Made by a program: the position numbers and the translations under genes
Shown: in pieces, positions 15,367 through 24,556 of the stretch
Layout: every line of letters starts with the position of its first letter
Position numbering within the stretch: the first letter of the stretch is position 1
From: Dysgonomonas mossii
Lineage (GTDB): Bacteria; Bacteroidota; Bacteroidia; Bacteroidales; Dysgonomonadaceae
Length of the DNA stretch: 64,000 nucleotides
NCBI RefSeq assembly: GCF_004569505.1
Contig: NZ_SPPK01000001.1
Span: 558,001-622,000 of the forward strand
Reading direction: 5' to 3'
The notes under the pieces: model-generated
Seen by the model: only the letters and a program-made list of their open reading frames with translations
What the model was told of the DNA's origin: nothing
The model's database searches: none

Positions 15367-16488
15367 ATGAAATTATTTGATGTGTTCCCACTGTTTGATA
15401 TTAACATAGTGAAAGGTAATGGATGCTATGTATATGATGACAAGGGAAATGAATACTTGGATTTGTATGGCGGGCATGCTGTGATATCCGTAGGACATAC
15501 TCATCCGTACTATGTAGAAAAGCTAACAGATCAATTGAATAAGCTTGGGTTTTATTCAAACTCTGTTATAAACAAATTACAACAGGAGGTTGCTCAAAAA
15601 CTTGGAGAACAATGTGGCTATCCCGATTATTTTTTATTTCTGATAAATTCGGGTGCAGAAGCAAATGAAAATGCGATAAAGTTGGCTTCCTTCCATAATG
15701 GACGAAAAAAGGTGTTAGCCTTTGCCAAAGCGTTTCATGGGCGTACATCAGCTACAGTTGCGGCTACGGATATTCCGGCATATTCAGCTCCTGTGAATAT
15801 GAATCCGAACTATGTGTTTGCTCCATTCAATGATATTGAATTTATAAAGAAAGAGCTTGCAACTAAAGAGTATTCATCTGTTTTGATTGAAGGTATTCAG
15901 GGTGTGGCAGGAATACAAGTGCCTGAGGACAGCTTTTTAAAGCAGCTTCGTGATATTTGTACCGAGACAGGAACTATCCTTATCTTGGACGAAATACAAT
16001 CGGGATATGGGCGTAGTGGTAAGTTTTTCGCTCACCAGTATGCAGATATACAAGCTGATATTATAACTGTAGCTAAAGGTATCGGTAATGGTTTCCCTAT
16101 GGCAGGCGTGCTCATCAATCCGATGTTTAAGGCTGTATATGGTCAGCTTGGTACTACTTTTGGTGGAAATCATTTGGCTTGTGCTGCTGCTATTGCAGTA
16201 TTGGATATTATGAAAGAAGAGAAGCTGGTCGAGAATGCTTACAATGTTGGTGAATACCTGATGCAAGAGTTGAAAAAGATCCCTCAGATAAAAGAAGTTC
16301 GTGGACGAGGATTGATGATTGGGATGGAATTTAACGAACCTATTAAAGAGAAACGATCGAAGCTTCTTTTCGAAGAGAAAGTCTTTACAGGAGCTACAGG
16401 AACTCATGTGTTCCGCTTATTGCCTCCTCTTTGTTTGACTATTGATCAGGCAAATATATTCCTCGAAAGATTTAAGAAAGTAATATAA
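15367..16488 (+). CDS. argD: Acetylornithine (or succinylornithine) aminotransferase
   Basis: 373 residues, class-III PLP aminotransferase. Transfers the amino group from glutamate to the N-acylglutamate semialdehyde. Motifs: LDLYGGHAVISVGHTHPYYV, NSGAEANENAIKLA, FHGRTSATVAAT, ILDEIQSGYGRSGKFFAH, and the PLP lysine Lys237 in TVAKGIGNGFPMAG, then TFGGNHLACAAA. Last gene of the arginine cluster, closed by a GNRA-loop terminator. Confidence 0.95.
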   Translation: MKLFDVFPLFDINIVKGNGCYVYDDKGNEYLDLYGGHAVISVGHTHPYYVEKLTDQLNKLGFYSNSVINKLQQEVAQKLGEQCGYPDYFLFLINSGAEANENAIKLASFHNGRKKVLAFAKAFHGRTSATVAATDIPAYSAPVNMNPNYVFAPFNDIEFIKKELATKEYSSVLIEGIQGVAGIQVPEDSFLKQLRDICTETGTILILDEIQSGYGRSGKFFAHQYADIQADIITVAKGIGNGFPMAGVLINPMFKAVYGQLGTTFGGNHLACAAAIAVLDIMKEEKLVENAYNVGEYLMQELKKIPQIKEVRGRGLMIGMEFNEPIKEKRSKLLFEEKVFTGATGTHVFRLLPPLCLTIDQANIFLERFKKVI

Positions 16489-16491
16489 TGA

Positions 16492-16520
16492 AAAGTGGCG
16501 AAAGCCACTTTCTTTCTTTT
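16492..16520 (+). terminator. Terminator after argD
   Basis: AAAGTGGC (16492-16499), a GAAA tetraloop and GCCACTTT (16504-16511) form an 8-bp stem followed by CTTTCTTTT. Confidence 0.88.
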
Positions 16521-16932
16521 ATTGAGGAGGAGATAAGTAAATAAAAGGAGATATGGGTATATTCCGTAGGATAAAGAATATGACTAATACGGTGATAAAG
16601 ATATATCCCAGCTTGCCCGAAAAGTTAAAGTATTTCAGATAGTTCTTGTTCTTTAATATGTAAACCTGAGCTAAGAGGAAATATATATATAGCAAGAAGG
16701 GGAGTATAATTATTAATAGAGCATTATACCGTAATGCTTGCAATATATTTCCGTGTAGCAGATGGTAAAAAGATCGTTGACCGCCACATCCGGGGCACTG
16801 AAGTCCTGTTAGCTCGTGAAAACTACACTGTTTACTCCATATATTCCCGGTTGTTGCATAATAATTGTAATAGACAAATGCTATGATTAAAGGAATAGTT
16901 ATAATAATGATATATCCTATATATTTTCTCAT
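16519..16932 (-). CDS. DUF2752 membrane protein
   Basis: 137 residues with about three membrane segments (near 5-25, 65-90, 105-125). The DUF2752 signature CSFHELTGLQCPGCGGQRSF (Cys-Pro-x-Cys-Gly-x-x-Arg) is present near residues 35-55, followed by HLLHGNILQALRYN. The function of the family is unknown. It is downstream of a CD225-like gene on the same strand, a frequent neighbour pair in Bacteroidota. A terminator U-tract ends only 2 bases before its ATG, so it depends on read-through or on a promoter inside the upstream gene. Confidence 0.85.
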   Translation of the reverse strand: MRKYIGYIIIITIPLIIAFVYYNYYATTGNIWSKQCSFHELTGLQCPGCGGQRSFYHLLHGNILQALRYNALLIIILPFLLYIYFLLAQVYILKNKNYLKYFNFSGKLGYIFITVLVIFFILRNIPISPFIYLSPPQ

Positions 16933-16934
16933 AT

Positions 16935-16968
16935 AAAAAAAGAAAGGTAATTGCTACGATTACCTTTC
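16935..16968 (-). terminator. Terminator between the CD225-like and DUF2752 genes
   Basis: On the minus strand GAAAGGTAAT (16968-16959) pairs with ATTACCTTTC (16951-16942), followed by seven U residues (16941-16935). The U-tract stops 2 bases before the DUF2752 ATG (16932). Confidence 0.85.
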
Positions 16969-16995
16969 CAAATATATTAATTATTTAGTATTTAT

Positions 16996-17379
16996 TTATT
17001 CAGCATATTTTAGAACCTCTTTGTATTGTTCAAGTACAGCATCCATTCCGCCTGTGATAAACATAATAATACCATAGATTAAATTGAGAGCGAATAATCC
17101 GATGGCAATCAAAGCAAAAATCTTAGCCTTTTGTGCATTTCCCTGTGCTGCCTCATATTCTCCGGCATTATATTTTGAATCTACTTGTGTAGAAAATACG
17201 ATTGCAATAACACCTAATATCAGTCCTATACAGCATGGAGAGCATAGTCCTAGTACTGTACCTACAATTGATAATACCAAGTTATTATCCGGTTTAACGG
17301 GTTTAGCAAAATCATCTAAATTATTAGCCTGATAGGGAGAAGATTGGTAATCTTGATTTTCTGTATTAAATTCTGACAT
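16996..17379 (-). CDS. CD225/dispanin-like small membrane protein
   Basis: 127 residues from the ATG at 17379; a longer form from 17415 adds 12 residues with no family match. A hydrophilic Asn/Gln-rich N-terminus is followed by a membrane segment LSIVGTVLGLCSPCCIGLIL with a CC pair, a polar loop EYEAAQGNAQKAKIFALIA typical of CD225 proteins, and a second membrane segment. Bacterial members have no known function. Short transcript ending at the terminator at 16935-16968. Confidence 0.82.
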   Translation of the reverse strand: MSEFNTENQDYQSSPYQANNLDDFAKPVKPDNNLVLSIVGTVLGLCSPCCIGLILGVIAIVFSTQVDSKYNAGEYEAAQGNAQKAKIFALIAIGLFALNLIYGIIMFITGGMDAVLEQYKEVLKYAE

Positions 17380-17503
17380 AACTATCTGATTTTTAAGATT
17401 AATAATTTTTATCAAAAATAAATATAATTTCTACATATTAAAAGAAAATAGTAATTATTATCTTCACTAAAAATAATATTATCGTGTTAACTTTAATATC
17501 TGT

Positions 17504-18241
17504 ATGAAAAAGAAACTCATCATATATTCTTCCCTTGGTGCGATATTGATTATAGCTCTTGTTATAACCGGCTTATACTTTGCTTATACCAAAGGATATA
17601 TACGAATGAACTACCCTTCTTTTGAAGAGTATCCGGTACAAGGCATAGATGTTTCTCATCATCAACAAACAATTGATTGGGGAAAATTAGACAAGCAATC
17701 CGTTCAATTTGCTTTTATAAAAGCTACAGAAGGAGGTAATCATAAAGATTCTCTTTTTCAGGAAAACTGGAGACTAGCCATTCATCATAATGTACCGGTA
17801 GGTGCTTATCATTTTTTTACATTTTGTAAAGATGGGGATGCACAGGCCAGAAATTATATTCATTATGTACCTAAAGATAGTATAGACCTTCCGCCCATTA
17901 TCGACTTGGAGTATGGCGGAAATTGTCAGCAGGAAAATCGTAAAGAAGATATTATCGCAGAAATTGCGAAGTTTATAGAGATTCTGGAAAATCATTATCA
18001 ACGGAAGGTGCTTATCTACACTACAAATGAGTTCTATAAGAACTACATGATCGGACAGTTCGTTGATAATCCCATTTGGATAAGAGATATAGTTTCTAAG
18101 CCAAAGCTGCCTGATGGGCGTAAATGGTTATTTTGGCAATATACGAATAAAGGGAAAATAGAAGGCATAAAAACGGATGTTGACCTGAACGCATTTGCCG
18201 GAACTAGAGAGGAATTTGATCAACTGATAAAGAAAGATTGA
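17504..18241 (+). CDS. GH25 lysozyme-type muramidase
   Basis: 245 residues. One N-terminal membrane anchor or uncleaved signal (residues 5-27), then a GH25 barrel: VQGIDVSHHQQTIDWGKL, FAFIKATEGGNHKDSLF, NVPVGAYHFFTF, and the catalytic DxE in PIIDLEYGGN (near 131-135), then WLFWQYTNKGKIEGI. Cleaves the MurNAc-GlcNAc bond of peptidoglycan, probably in the periplasm. Divergent from the CD225-like gene and convergent with the M13 peptidase gene across a shared terminator. Confidence 0.92.
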   Translation: MKKKLIIYSSLGAILIIALVITGLYFAYTKGYIRMNYPSFEEYPVQGIDVSHHQQTIDWGKLDKQSVQFAFIKATEGGNHKDSLFQENWRLAIHHNVPVGAYHFFTFCKDGDAQARNYIHYVPKDSIDLPPIIDLEYGGNCQQENRKEDIIAEIAKFIEILENHYQRKVLIYTTNEFYKNYMIGQFVDNPIWIRDIVSKPKLPDGRKWLFWQYTNKGKIEGIKTDVDLNAFAGTREEFDQLIKKD

Positions 18242-18254
18242 TAATAAGGCTATA

Positions 18255-18295
18255 AAATAAAAATGGGTTCGTAGAAAACGAACCCATTTCTTTTA
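18255..18295. terminator. Bidirectional terminator
   Basis: AAATGGGTTCGT (18261-18272) pairs perfectly with ACGAACCCATTT (18278-18289) around AGAAA. T-rich runs lie on both sides, so it serves the GH25 gene on the plus strand and the M13 gene on the minus strand. Confidence 0.92.
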
Positions 18296-18308
18296 AAACC
18301 TATTTATA

Positions 18309-20369
18309 TTACCAGATATCAGCTCTCTTTTCTTTTGGAATATATAGAGAATCTTTTTCTGTGATATTAAATGCTTTATACCATGCATCGATATGAGGTA
18401 ATGTGCCATTTACACGCCATTTACCTAAAGAATGCGGGTCTGTTTTTGTACGACGTAGGATTTCTGCATCACGAATATTACCTGCCCATACTCCTGCATA
18501 AGATAAGAAGAAACGTTGAGCCGGAGTAAAGCCGTCTATTTTATCGCCTTTTTTAGCTTCATCTGTTTTTTCGAATGCATTGTATGAAATTTGAAGTCCA
18601 CCAAAGTCTCCGATGTTTTCTCCCAAAGTAAATGTTCCATTAGCAAATACACCCGGAAGAACCTCTATTTTGTTGAAGTGTTGAACAAGTACCTGAGCTC
18701 TTTCGTTGAATTTCTTAGAGTCTTCTTTTGTCCACCAGTCCGACAGGTTACCCTCTTTGTCATATTTAGATCCTTGATCGTCAAATCCGTGAGACATTTC
18801 ATGACCGATAACAACACCGATAGCTCCATAGTTAACGGCATCATCTTCGTTTAGATAGAAGAATGGAGGTTGTAGAATTCCCGCAGGGAAACAAATTTCA
18901 TTCGTTGTTGGATTATAGTATGCATTCACCATTTGCGGAGGCATATGCCATTCGCTCTTATCTACAGGCTTGTTGATCTTTTTGATCATTTCGTTATGAT
19001 CGAACTCACTTGCCCGTACTACATTTTCCCAATAAGAGTCTTTCTTTATATTAAGCGTTGAATAGTCTTTCCATTTGTCCGGATAACCAATCTTAACCGT
19101 AAAAGAGTTCAGTTTTTCCTGAGCTTTAGCTTTCGTTGCATCGCTCATCCATGTCAAGTTGTTGATGCGTTCGCCCAATGTTACTTGTAGATTTTTCACC
19201 AACTTCAGCATTCTTTCTTTAGCTTCAGCAGGGAAGTATTTTTCTACATACATTTGACCTACAGCTTCGCTGAGAGCTCCATCCACAACTCCTACAGCAC
19301 GCTTCCAACGAGGTTGTAATACTTTGCGACCGCTTAGTTGTTTTCCGTAGAAGTCAAAGTTTGCATTTACAAAATTGTCGCTAAGATACCCGGCAGCAGA
19401 ATTGATCAAGCACCATGAAAGATAAGCTTTCGATTCATCGATAGGTAGTGTATGTATCAAATTTACGGCTGTTGCAATCGGTTTTATCTGAGCTACATTG
19501 ATCTCTGTAAAGTCTTTAGCATCCGCTGCATCGAAGAAGGCTTTCCAGTCAAAATTAGCTACTGATTTATTCAAATCGGTAACATTCATTTTGTGATAAT
19601 TCAATTCAGGAATTCTGGTATCTTCTTTTTTGAAGTGATCTTTTGCTAAAGCTGTTTCTATTTTTAGAACTACGTCAGCTGATTTTTGTGCATCAGCTTC
19701 GCTGTAGCCCGCATTTACAAATTGAGTCTTTATCAAGTTGAGATATCCTTTACGGATAGCAACCGATGTAGAGTCTTGTGCTACGTAATAATCGCGTTCG
19801 CCTAATCCCAGACCTCCCTGGTATAGTTGAACAATATTCATAGAGCTATTCTTGTCGTCGGCACCTACATATAGGCCAAAGAATGGAGAGTTCGCATATT
19901 TTCTTAGTTCTCCCGTTAGTTTTACTATATCAGCTGTTGTAGAAGCTTTGTTTATATTATCCAACTGAGCTTTTATAGGTTTTGCTCCGTCGGCATTCAG
20001 CTTCGTACTATCCATTCCCAACGCAAATAGGTCTCCAATTTTTTGAGCTATAGATCCTTGATCATGTTTTGTTTTACCCAATTCTTCAATAAGACCTTTT
20101 ACTTGCTCTTGATTTCGTTCAGCCAATTGATCGAACGAACCATAGCGTGCATATTCGTCTTTCATAGGGTTTGCCTTTGCCCAACCGCCTGTAGCGTATT
20201 GGTAAAAGTTATTGCCGGGGATAGCTGTAATATCCAAATTGGCAGTATCAAATTTCTGTGCGATATTCATAATATCAGCATCCGAGTCCTGTGCGCTTGC
20301 CTTTTGTTTACAGCTCACTTGCGTTAGAGCGAGAGCGGCAATCGGTAAATAGAAATAGATTTTGTTCAT
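18309..20369 (-). CDS. pepO: M13-family zinc metallopeptidase, lipoprotein
   Basis: 686 residues from the ATG at 20369; a longer form would begin inside the upstream gene. Lipoprotein signal with lipobox LTQVSC, then an M13 (neprilysin/PepO) peptidase covering the rest: HExxH in VIGHEMSHGFDDQG (near 520), the third zinc ligand in ENIGDFGGL, and the substrate-binding NAYYNP motif. Cuts oligopeptides, probably in the periplasm or at the surface. Follows the SGNH hydrolase gene by 14 bases. Confidence 0.95.
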   Translation of the reverse strand: MNKIYFYLPIAALALTQVSCKQKASAQDSDADIMNIAQKFDTANLDITAIPGNNFYQYATGGWAKANPMKDEYARYGSFDQLAERNQEQVKGLIEELGKTKHDQGSIAQKIGDLFALGMDSTKLNADGAKPIKAQLDNINKASTTADIVKLTGELRKYANSPFFGLYVGADDKNSSMNIVQLYQGGLGLGERDYYVAQDSTSVAIRKGYLNLIKTQFVNAGYSEADAQKSADVVLKIETALAKDHFKKEDTRIPELNYHKMNVTDLNKSVANFDWKAFFDAADAKDFTEINVAQIKPIATAVNLIHTLPIDESKAYLSWCLINSAAGYLSDNFVNANFDFYGKQLSGRKVLQPRWKRAVGVVDGALSEAVGQMYVEKYFPAEAKERMLKLVKNLQVTLGERINNLTWMSDATKAKAQEKLNSFTVKIGYPDKWKDYSTLNIKKDSYWENVVRASEFDHNEMIKKINKPVDKSEWHMPPQMVNAYYNPTTNEICFPAGILQPPFFYLNEDDAVNYGAIGVVIGHEMSHGFDDQGSKYDKEGNLSDWWTKEDSKKFNERAQVLVQHFNKIEVLPGVFANGTFTLGENIGDFGGLQISYNAFEKTDEAKKGDKIDGFTPAQRFFLSYAGVWAGNIRDAEILRRTKTDPHSLGKWRVNGTLPHIDAWYKAFNITEKDSLYIPKEKRADIW

Positions 20370-20383
20370 ATAAATTAAATTAG

Positions 20384-21052
20384 TTACTCCTCTACATATT
20401 TTCGTATTTGGTCTACCCAAACTGTGTATCCGTTATCGTTCAGATGCAATCCGTCCGTTGTGTATCTGGCATCTAAGGTTCTGTCTTCGCTCAAAAATGC
20501 AGGATAAATATTGATAAAGGTTATATTCTCCTTTTCACAGAAAGCTTTTAACTCTTTATTCAACTGTTCTATCTGCCACTCTTTATTCAACATTCGTTGA
20601 TATACATTTCTATTGTTGTTGATTGGCAATAGACTTTGAACATAGATTTTTGTATAAGGCGAGCCTGTTTCTATTTGGTAGATGATAGACTTGATGCCTA
20701 TCATTATTTTCTCATTCGATCTGCTGAGAGATATATCATTGATTCCTGCCATGAGGAATACTTTCTTTGGCTTAGCAATTATAATTTCGTTTAACCGATT
20801 GAGCATCCCCAATGTATTGTCACCAGATATACCTCTGTTTACAGGTTTTTGATTTGGGAAGTATTCATTCCATTTCCCGCCTTGTGTCAAACTATTCCCT
20901 AAAAATATTATTTGCCCATTAGTCAGAGGGTTTGCCTTGAAGTAAGCCATTCTTTCGAGATAGGTTTTATTTTCAAGGATATTTTCTTGTATTTCTTGTG
21001 CCGATAAAATCATAGTACAAAATAACATCAAAATTGACAATATAGTTCTCAT
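20384..21052 (-). CDS. Secreted SGNH/GDSL-family esterase
   Basis: 222 residues from the ATG at 21052; the extension to 21061 would need TTG. Signal peptide (MRTILSILMLFCTMILSAQ). SGNH blocks: FLGNSLTQGGKW (nucleophile Ser), NRGISGDNT (Gly block), MAGINDIS (Asn block) and DGLHLNDNGY (Asp/His block). A carbohydrate or lipid ester hydrolase; the substrate is unknown. Placed between an ABC-F gene (stop 12 bases upstream) and the M13 gene, so the three probably share a transcript. Confidence 0.9.
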   Translation of the reverse strand: MRTILSILMLFCTMILSAQEIQENILENKTYLERMAYFKANPLTNGQIIFLGNSLTQGGKWNEYFPNQKPVNRGISGDNTLGMLNRLNEIIIAKPKKVFLMAGINDISLSRSNEKIMIGIKSIIYQIETGSPYTKIYVQSLLPINNNRNVYQRMLNKEWQIEQLNKELKAFCEKENITFINIYPAFLSEDRTLDARYTTDGLHLNDNGYTVWVDQIRKYVEE

Positions 21053-21063
21053 AGAATGCAAAT

Positions 21064-23001
21064 TTAGTCTTTCGAAATATTTTGAAGTTCAACAGTCAAT
21101 TCTTCCCATTTGAGCATATCGTCTTCCAACTCTTTTGATAATAGTCCATGTCTTTCGAATAGAGAAGCGTCGGCCGCACCTTCCGGTGTTGTTAGTTTAA
21201 GTTCTATTTCGGCTATTTTGTTCTCTTTACTTTCTATACTTTTTTCTATATCCGAAATTTGTTTTTCTACTCTTTTTATTTGACGAGCTAATTCTTTTCG
21301 CTCTTCGTAAGATAACTTATTTACAGATTCTTGATCTGTAGATTTATCAGATTCATTAAGCGGAGATGTAGAGACTTCAAGTTCTTTGAGGCTATCCATT
21401 TTTTTCTTTTCAAGAAATTCATAGATTCCGCCTAAGTGCTCTATTACTTGTTGGTTGCCAAATTCGTAAACTTTTTCTACAAGCCCGTTTAAGAAATCTC
21501 GATCATGGGATACTACGATAACTGTTCCGTCAAATTCTTTAATCGCCTTCTTCAAAACATCCTTCGAACGCATATCGAGGTGATTGGTCGGCTCATCGAG
21601 AATAAGCAAATTGACGGGTTCGAGTAATAAGCGTATCATTGCCAAGCGGCTACGTTCTCCACCGGACAATACTTTTACTTTTTTGTCAGAAGCTTCTCCC
21701 CCAAACATAAAGGCTCCCAATATGTCTCTGATCTTAGTTCGTATATCACCTACAGCCACATAGTCTATTGTTTCGAACACGGTATGATCCCCGTTTAATA
21801 ACTGTGCTTGATTCTGTGCGAAGTAGCCTATTTTTACATTATGTCCTAGTTCGAGTTTGCCTTTGAAGTCAATCTCGTTCATAATGCATTTCACTAAGGT
21901 AGATTTCCCTTCTCCATTCTTTCCTACAAAGGCTACTTTATCTCCTCTATGTATTGTAAATGTTACATCTTTGAAGATCAGATGATCTCCATAGCTTTTT
22001 TCTACATTTTCTACAATTACAGGATAAGAACCTGAGCGTGGTGCAGGAGGAAATTTAAGATTCAGCATAGCATTATCTTCATCGTCTACCTCCAGCCGTT
22101 CTAGCTTATCCAATTGCTTTATGCGTGATTGTACTTGTACCGATTTTGTCGCTTTGTAGCGGAAACGCTCTATAAACTCTTCGGTTTTCTGTATTTGCTT
22201 TTGCTGATTTTCAAAAGCACGTATTTGATGTTCGCGGTGCTCCTGCCTCAGTTCCACATATTTGGTATAGGGTACTTTGTAATCGTAAATACGTCCGAGA
22301 GATATTTCTATTGTACGTTGGGTTACAGCATCCAGAAAAGCACGGTCATGCGATACAAGTAAGACGGCATTGGCACGGGTCGAAAGAAATGTTTCGAGCC
22401 ACTGAATCGACTCTATATCAAGGTGGTTAGTCGGTTCGTCGAGTAAAAGTACGTCTGGACGTTGAAGAAGCAGTTTCGCTAATTCGATACGCATGCGCCA
22501 TCCTCCGCTAAATTCACTGGTCGGACGTTCAAAGTCTGTACGTTTAAAGCCGAGACCAGTCAGTGTTTTTTCTATTTCTGCCTGAAAGTTACCGCCCCCC
22601 GACATCATAAACTCTTCGTTGAGATAAGATGATTTCTCAATCAGGTTGTGATAGGCTTCCGACTCATAGTCGGTTCTTTCAGCCAACTGTTTGTTTACAT
22701 ACTCTAATTCGGTTTCTATCTTCTGTATGTGAGAAAATGCTAAAGAAGCCTCTTCAAAAACAGTATTACCTTCTTTTAGGGTCATGTGCTGCGGCAGATA
22801 ACCGATCGTTATGTCTTTGGGTACGGAAAGATTCCCTCGTGTAGGAGCTTGCAGCCCCGCAAATATTTTAAGCATGGTTGATTTACCTGCTCCATTTTTA
22901 CCAACAAGGGCTATTCTCTCCTTCTTGTTGATAACAAAAGATATATCGTCAAAGAGGCTGAAACCTCCAAATTCTACCGTTAGTCCTTCTACTGAAATCA
23001 C
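21064..23001 (-). CDS. ABC-F family ATPase with C-terminal coiled coil (YheS/Uup-like)
   Basis: 645 residues from the GTG at 23001 (reads MISVEGLTVEFGG). A longer TTG start at 23037 is rejected because TATTTTTG, a -7 promoter element, overlaps it. Two ABC domains: Walker A LVGKNGAGKST and FVGKNGEGKST, signatures FSGGWRMRIELA and LSGGERSRLAM, both with DEPTNHLD, no membrane segments, then an acidic/basic coiled coil (about 540-640). Soluble ABC-F proteins act on the ribosome; this subgroup's exact role is uncertain. No resistance-type context. Confidence 0.92.
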   Translation of the reverse strand: MISVEGLTVEFGGFSLFDDISFVINKKERIALVGKNGAGKSTMLKIFAGLQAPTRGNLSVPKDITIGYLPQHMTLKEGNTVFEEASLAFSHIQKIETELEYVNKQLAERTDYESEAYHNLIEKSSYLNEEFMMSGGGNFQAEIEKTLTGLGFKRTDFERPTSEFSGGWRMRIELAKLLLQRPDVLLLDEPTNHLDIESIQWLETFLSTRANAVLLVSHDRAFLDAVTQRTIEISLGRIYDYKVPYTKYVELRQEHREHQIRAFENQQKQIQKTEEFIERFRYKATKSVQVQSRIKQLDKLERLEVDDEDNAMLNLKFPPAPRSGSYPVIVENVEKSYGDHLIFKDVTFTIHRGDKVAFVGKNGEGKSTLVKCIMNEIDFKGKLELGHNVKIGYFAQNQAQLLNGDHTVFETIDYVAVGDIRTKIRDILGAFMFGGEASDKKVKVLSGGERSRLAMIRLLLEPVNLLILDEPTNHLDMRSKDVLKKAIKEFDGTVIVVSHDRDFLNGLVEKVYEFGNQQVIEHLGGIYEFLEKKKMDSLKELEVSTSPLNESDKSTDQESVNKLSYEERKELARQIKRVEKQISDIEKSIESKENKIAEIELKLTTPEGAADASLFERHGLLSKELEDDMLKWEELTVELQNISKD

Positions 23002-23024
23002 ATCAATTAAGTTTATAAAACGTA

Positions 23025-23032
23025 CAAAAATA
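23025..23032 (-). promoter_or_regulatory. -7 element of the ABC-F gene
   Basis: TATTTTTG on the minus strand (23032-23025) fits TAnnTTTG; no clear -33 is seen. It decides the start of the ABC-F gene, since the in-frame TTG at 23037 would be upstream of transcription. Confidence 0.45.
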
Positions 23033-23099
23033 GTCAATTTTACTGCATCTGGCTATTTTTGATCTTTATTTTCAGCGTTCAAGCCTATTCCGACTCGAA

Positions 23100-24464
23100 T
23101 TATATATCAGATCTTTCGAGTTTTTTATATCTTATGTCTAAAACATTTAATATGACAGATAATACAATAAGCATTTCGAATGGAAAGCTAAATCGTGAAT
23201 TTGTTCCGTATGTAACAAAAGCTTGTAGTATCGATGCTGTGAATACTATTATAGATATTGTAAGTTGAGGGGTAATCTTCTTTTGCTTTATACCTCTGAA
23301 TATATTGTAAGGGATGAGGATTATAAACGCAATCTTTATTAATTGTAACAGAATCCTTTCTAAGTAGCATATATACAATAGTATTTCATTGGCATGAGGA
23401 ATAGCAAATTTATCATATTCCCAATACAGTGATGTTTTCCAAAAGTCACGCCACGAGATAAAAACCTGCTGCAAGTACGCTGTTGGGTTCTCTTTAATTG
23501 TAGCGATACTATAATCATAGAGCCTCTTGGATAAGTCGGGGAACGATAAGCCTGTTTCCGATTTCAATTCAGGGTATGCTTCCCAGATAGTCATTGCTAT
23601 TTCTTTGTCAGAAATTCTATTGTCTCTATACTTGACATATATATTGCCTATTGGAGCATATTCGGGTGTTGTTTTTTCTGCAAAGTTGACACAGTTCTGA
23701 GCAAGATTGAATCCGTAAAAAGTTGTGGAGGTGAAATAGCCTGTATTCTTTTTGTTTACATAAGACCAACTTAGAAAAACAAACAGAGGAATTATTAAGA
23801 TAAAAGACAGTTTAGTTAACAGAGACTTGAAAGAACTTACATTTAATAGAATAAAAAAGAGAATTACGGGTAAGAATATATAAAAAGGCTTTATCAAAAC
23901 AAGGTATCCACACAATATACTTAGTACTGTGTATTGATCCGACTTTCCGCTTCGAATTCTAAAAAACAGGTAAAATATAAGTGTTATAACTAGCAATGTT
24001 AGTGTTTCGGTAAGAATAGTTACCTCGAAGAAAATAGTTGGTAAATAGCAACTTAATATAATAGTTAAGTAAAAGGATATCTTTTTGCTCAACCTCACCG
24101 ATAGGCATGTTTTGTAGAAGTAAATAAGAGTAACTATTCCTATAATAAACTGTAGTGCACCTGTTGTAGAATAAGAAATATTACTCAATGCAAGTAAAAT
24201 AGGATATCCCGGAGAACGTTGGCCTTCATAGCCTGAAAAATCAAAGTTTAGGATTCTCTTAGCTAAGTCTACATATCCTTCACTATCAGGATAGAGGGTT
24301 ATATACTGATATAAAAAGGCAACAACTAAGCGAACTAAAGTACCGACAATAATGATGCTTTTTATCGGATTATCTGTTACCCATTTTCTTATTTTAGCGA
24401 ATGTGTTCAATAAATTCTTTTTGATAAAATTAAGCTTTATATCGATTGGTGATGTGTATTGCAA
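23100..24464 (-). CDS. Multi-pass membrane glycosyltransferase (GT39/ArnT-like)
   Basis: 454 residues with about ten membrane segments. The first extracytoplasmic loop carries YITLYPDSEGYVDLAKRILN and GQRSPGYPILLA, the Asp-bearing loop seen in GT39/GT83-like polyprenyl-phosphate-sugar transferases. The C-terminal third is membrane-bound. Probably transfers a sugar from a lipid carrier to lipid A, protein or glycan; the acceptor is unknown. No ATG is available: TTG at 24464 is the first start after an in-frame stop, so the N-terminus is uncertain. Downstream of yjgR's divergent gap; not in a polysaccharide cluster. Confidence 0.8.
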   Translation of the reverse strand: MQYTSPIDIKLNFIKKNLLNTFAKIRKWVTDNPIKSIIIVGTLVRLVVAFLYQYITLYPDSEGYVDLAKRILNFDFSGYEGQRSPGYPILLALSNISYSTTGALQFIIGIVTLIYFYKTCLSVRLSKKISFYLTIILSCYLPTIFFEVTILTETLTLLVITLIFYLFFRIRSGKSDQYTVLSILCGYLVLIKPFYIFLPVILFFILLNVSSFKSLLTKLSFILIIPLFVFLSWSYVNKKNTGYFTSTTFYGFNLAQNCVNFAEKTTPEYAPIGNIYVKYRDNRISDKEIAMTIWEAYPELKSETGLSFPDLSKRLYDYSIATIKENPTAYLQQVFISWRDFWKTSLYWEYDKFAIPHANEILLYICYLERILLQLIKIAFIILIPYNIFRGIKQKKITPQLTISIIVFTASILQAFVTYGTNSRFSFPFEMLIVLSVILNVLDIRYKKLERSDI

Positions 24465-24556
24465 TAAATAATTATTTTTGTAATACCATTAGCGAACTTT
24501 TTATACTCCTTTTTGATTTTATATAATAAGAAAACAAACTTAAAAAATATAATCCA

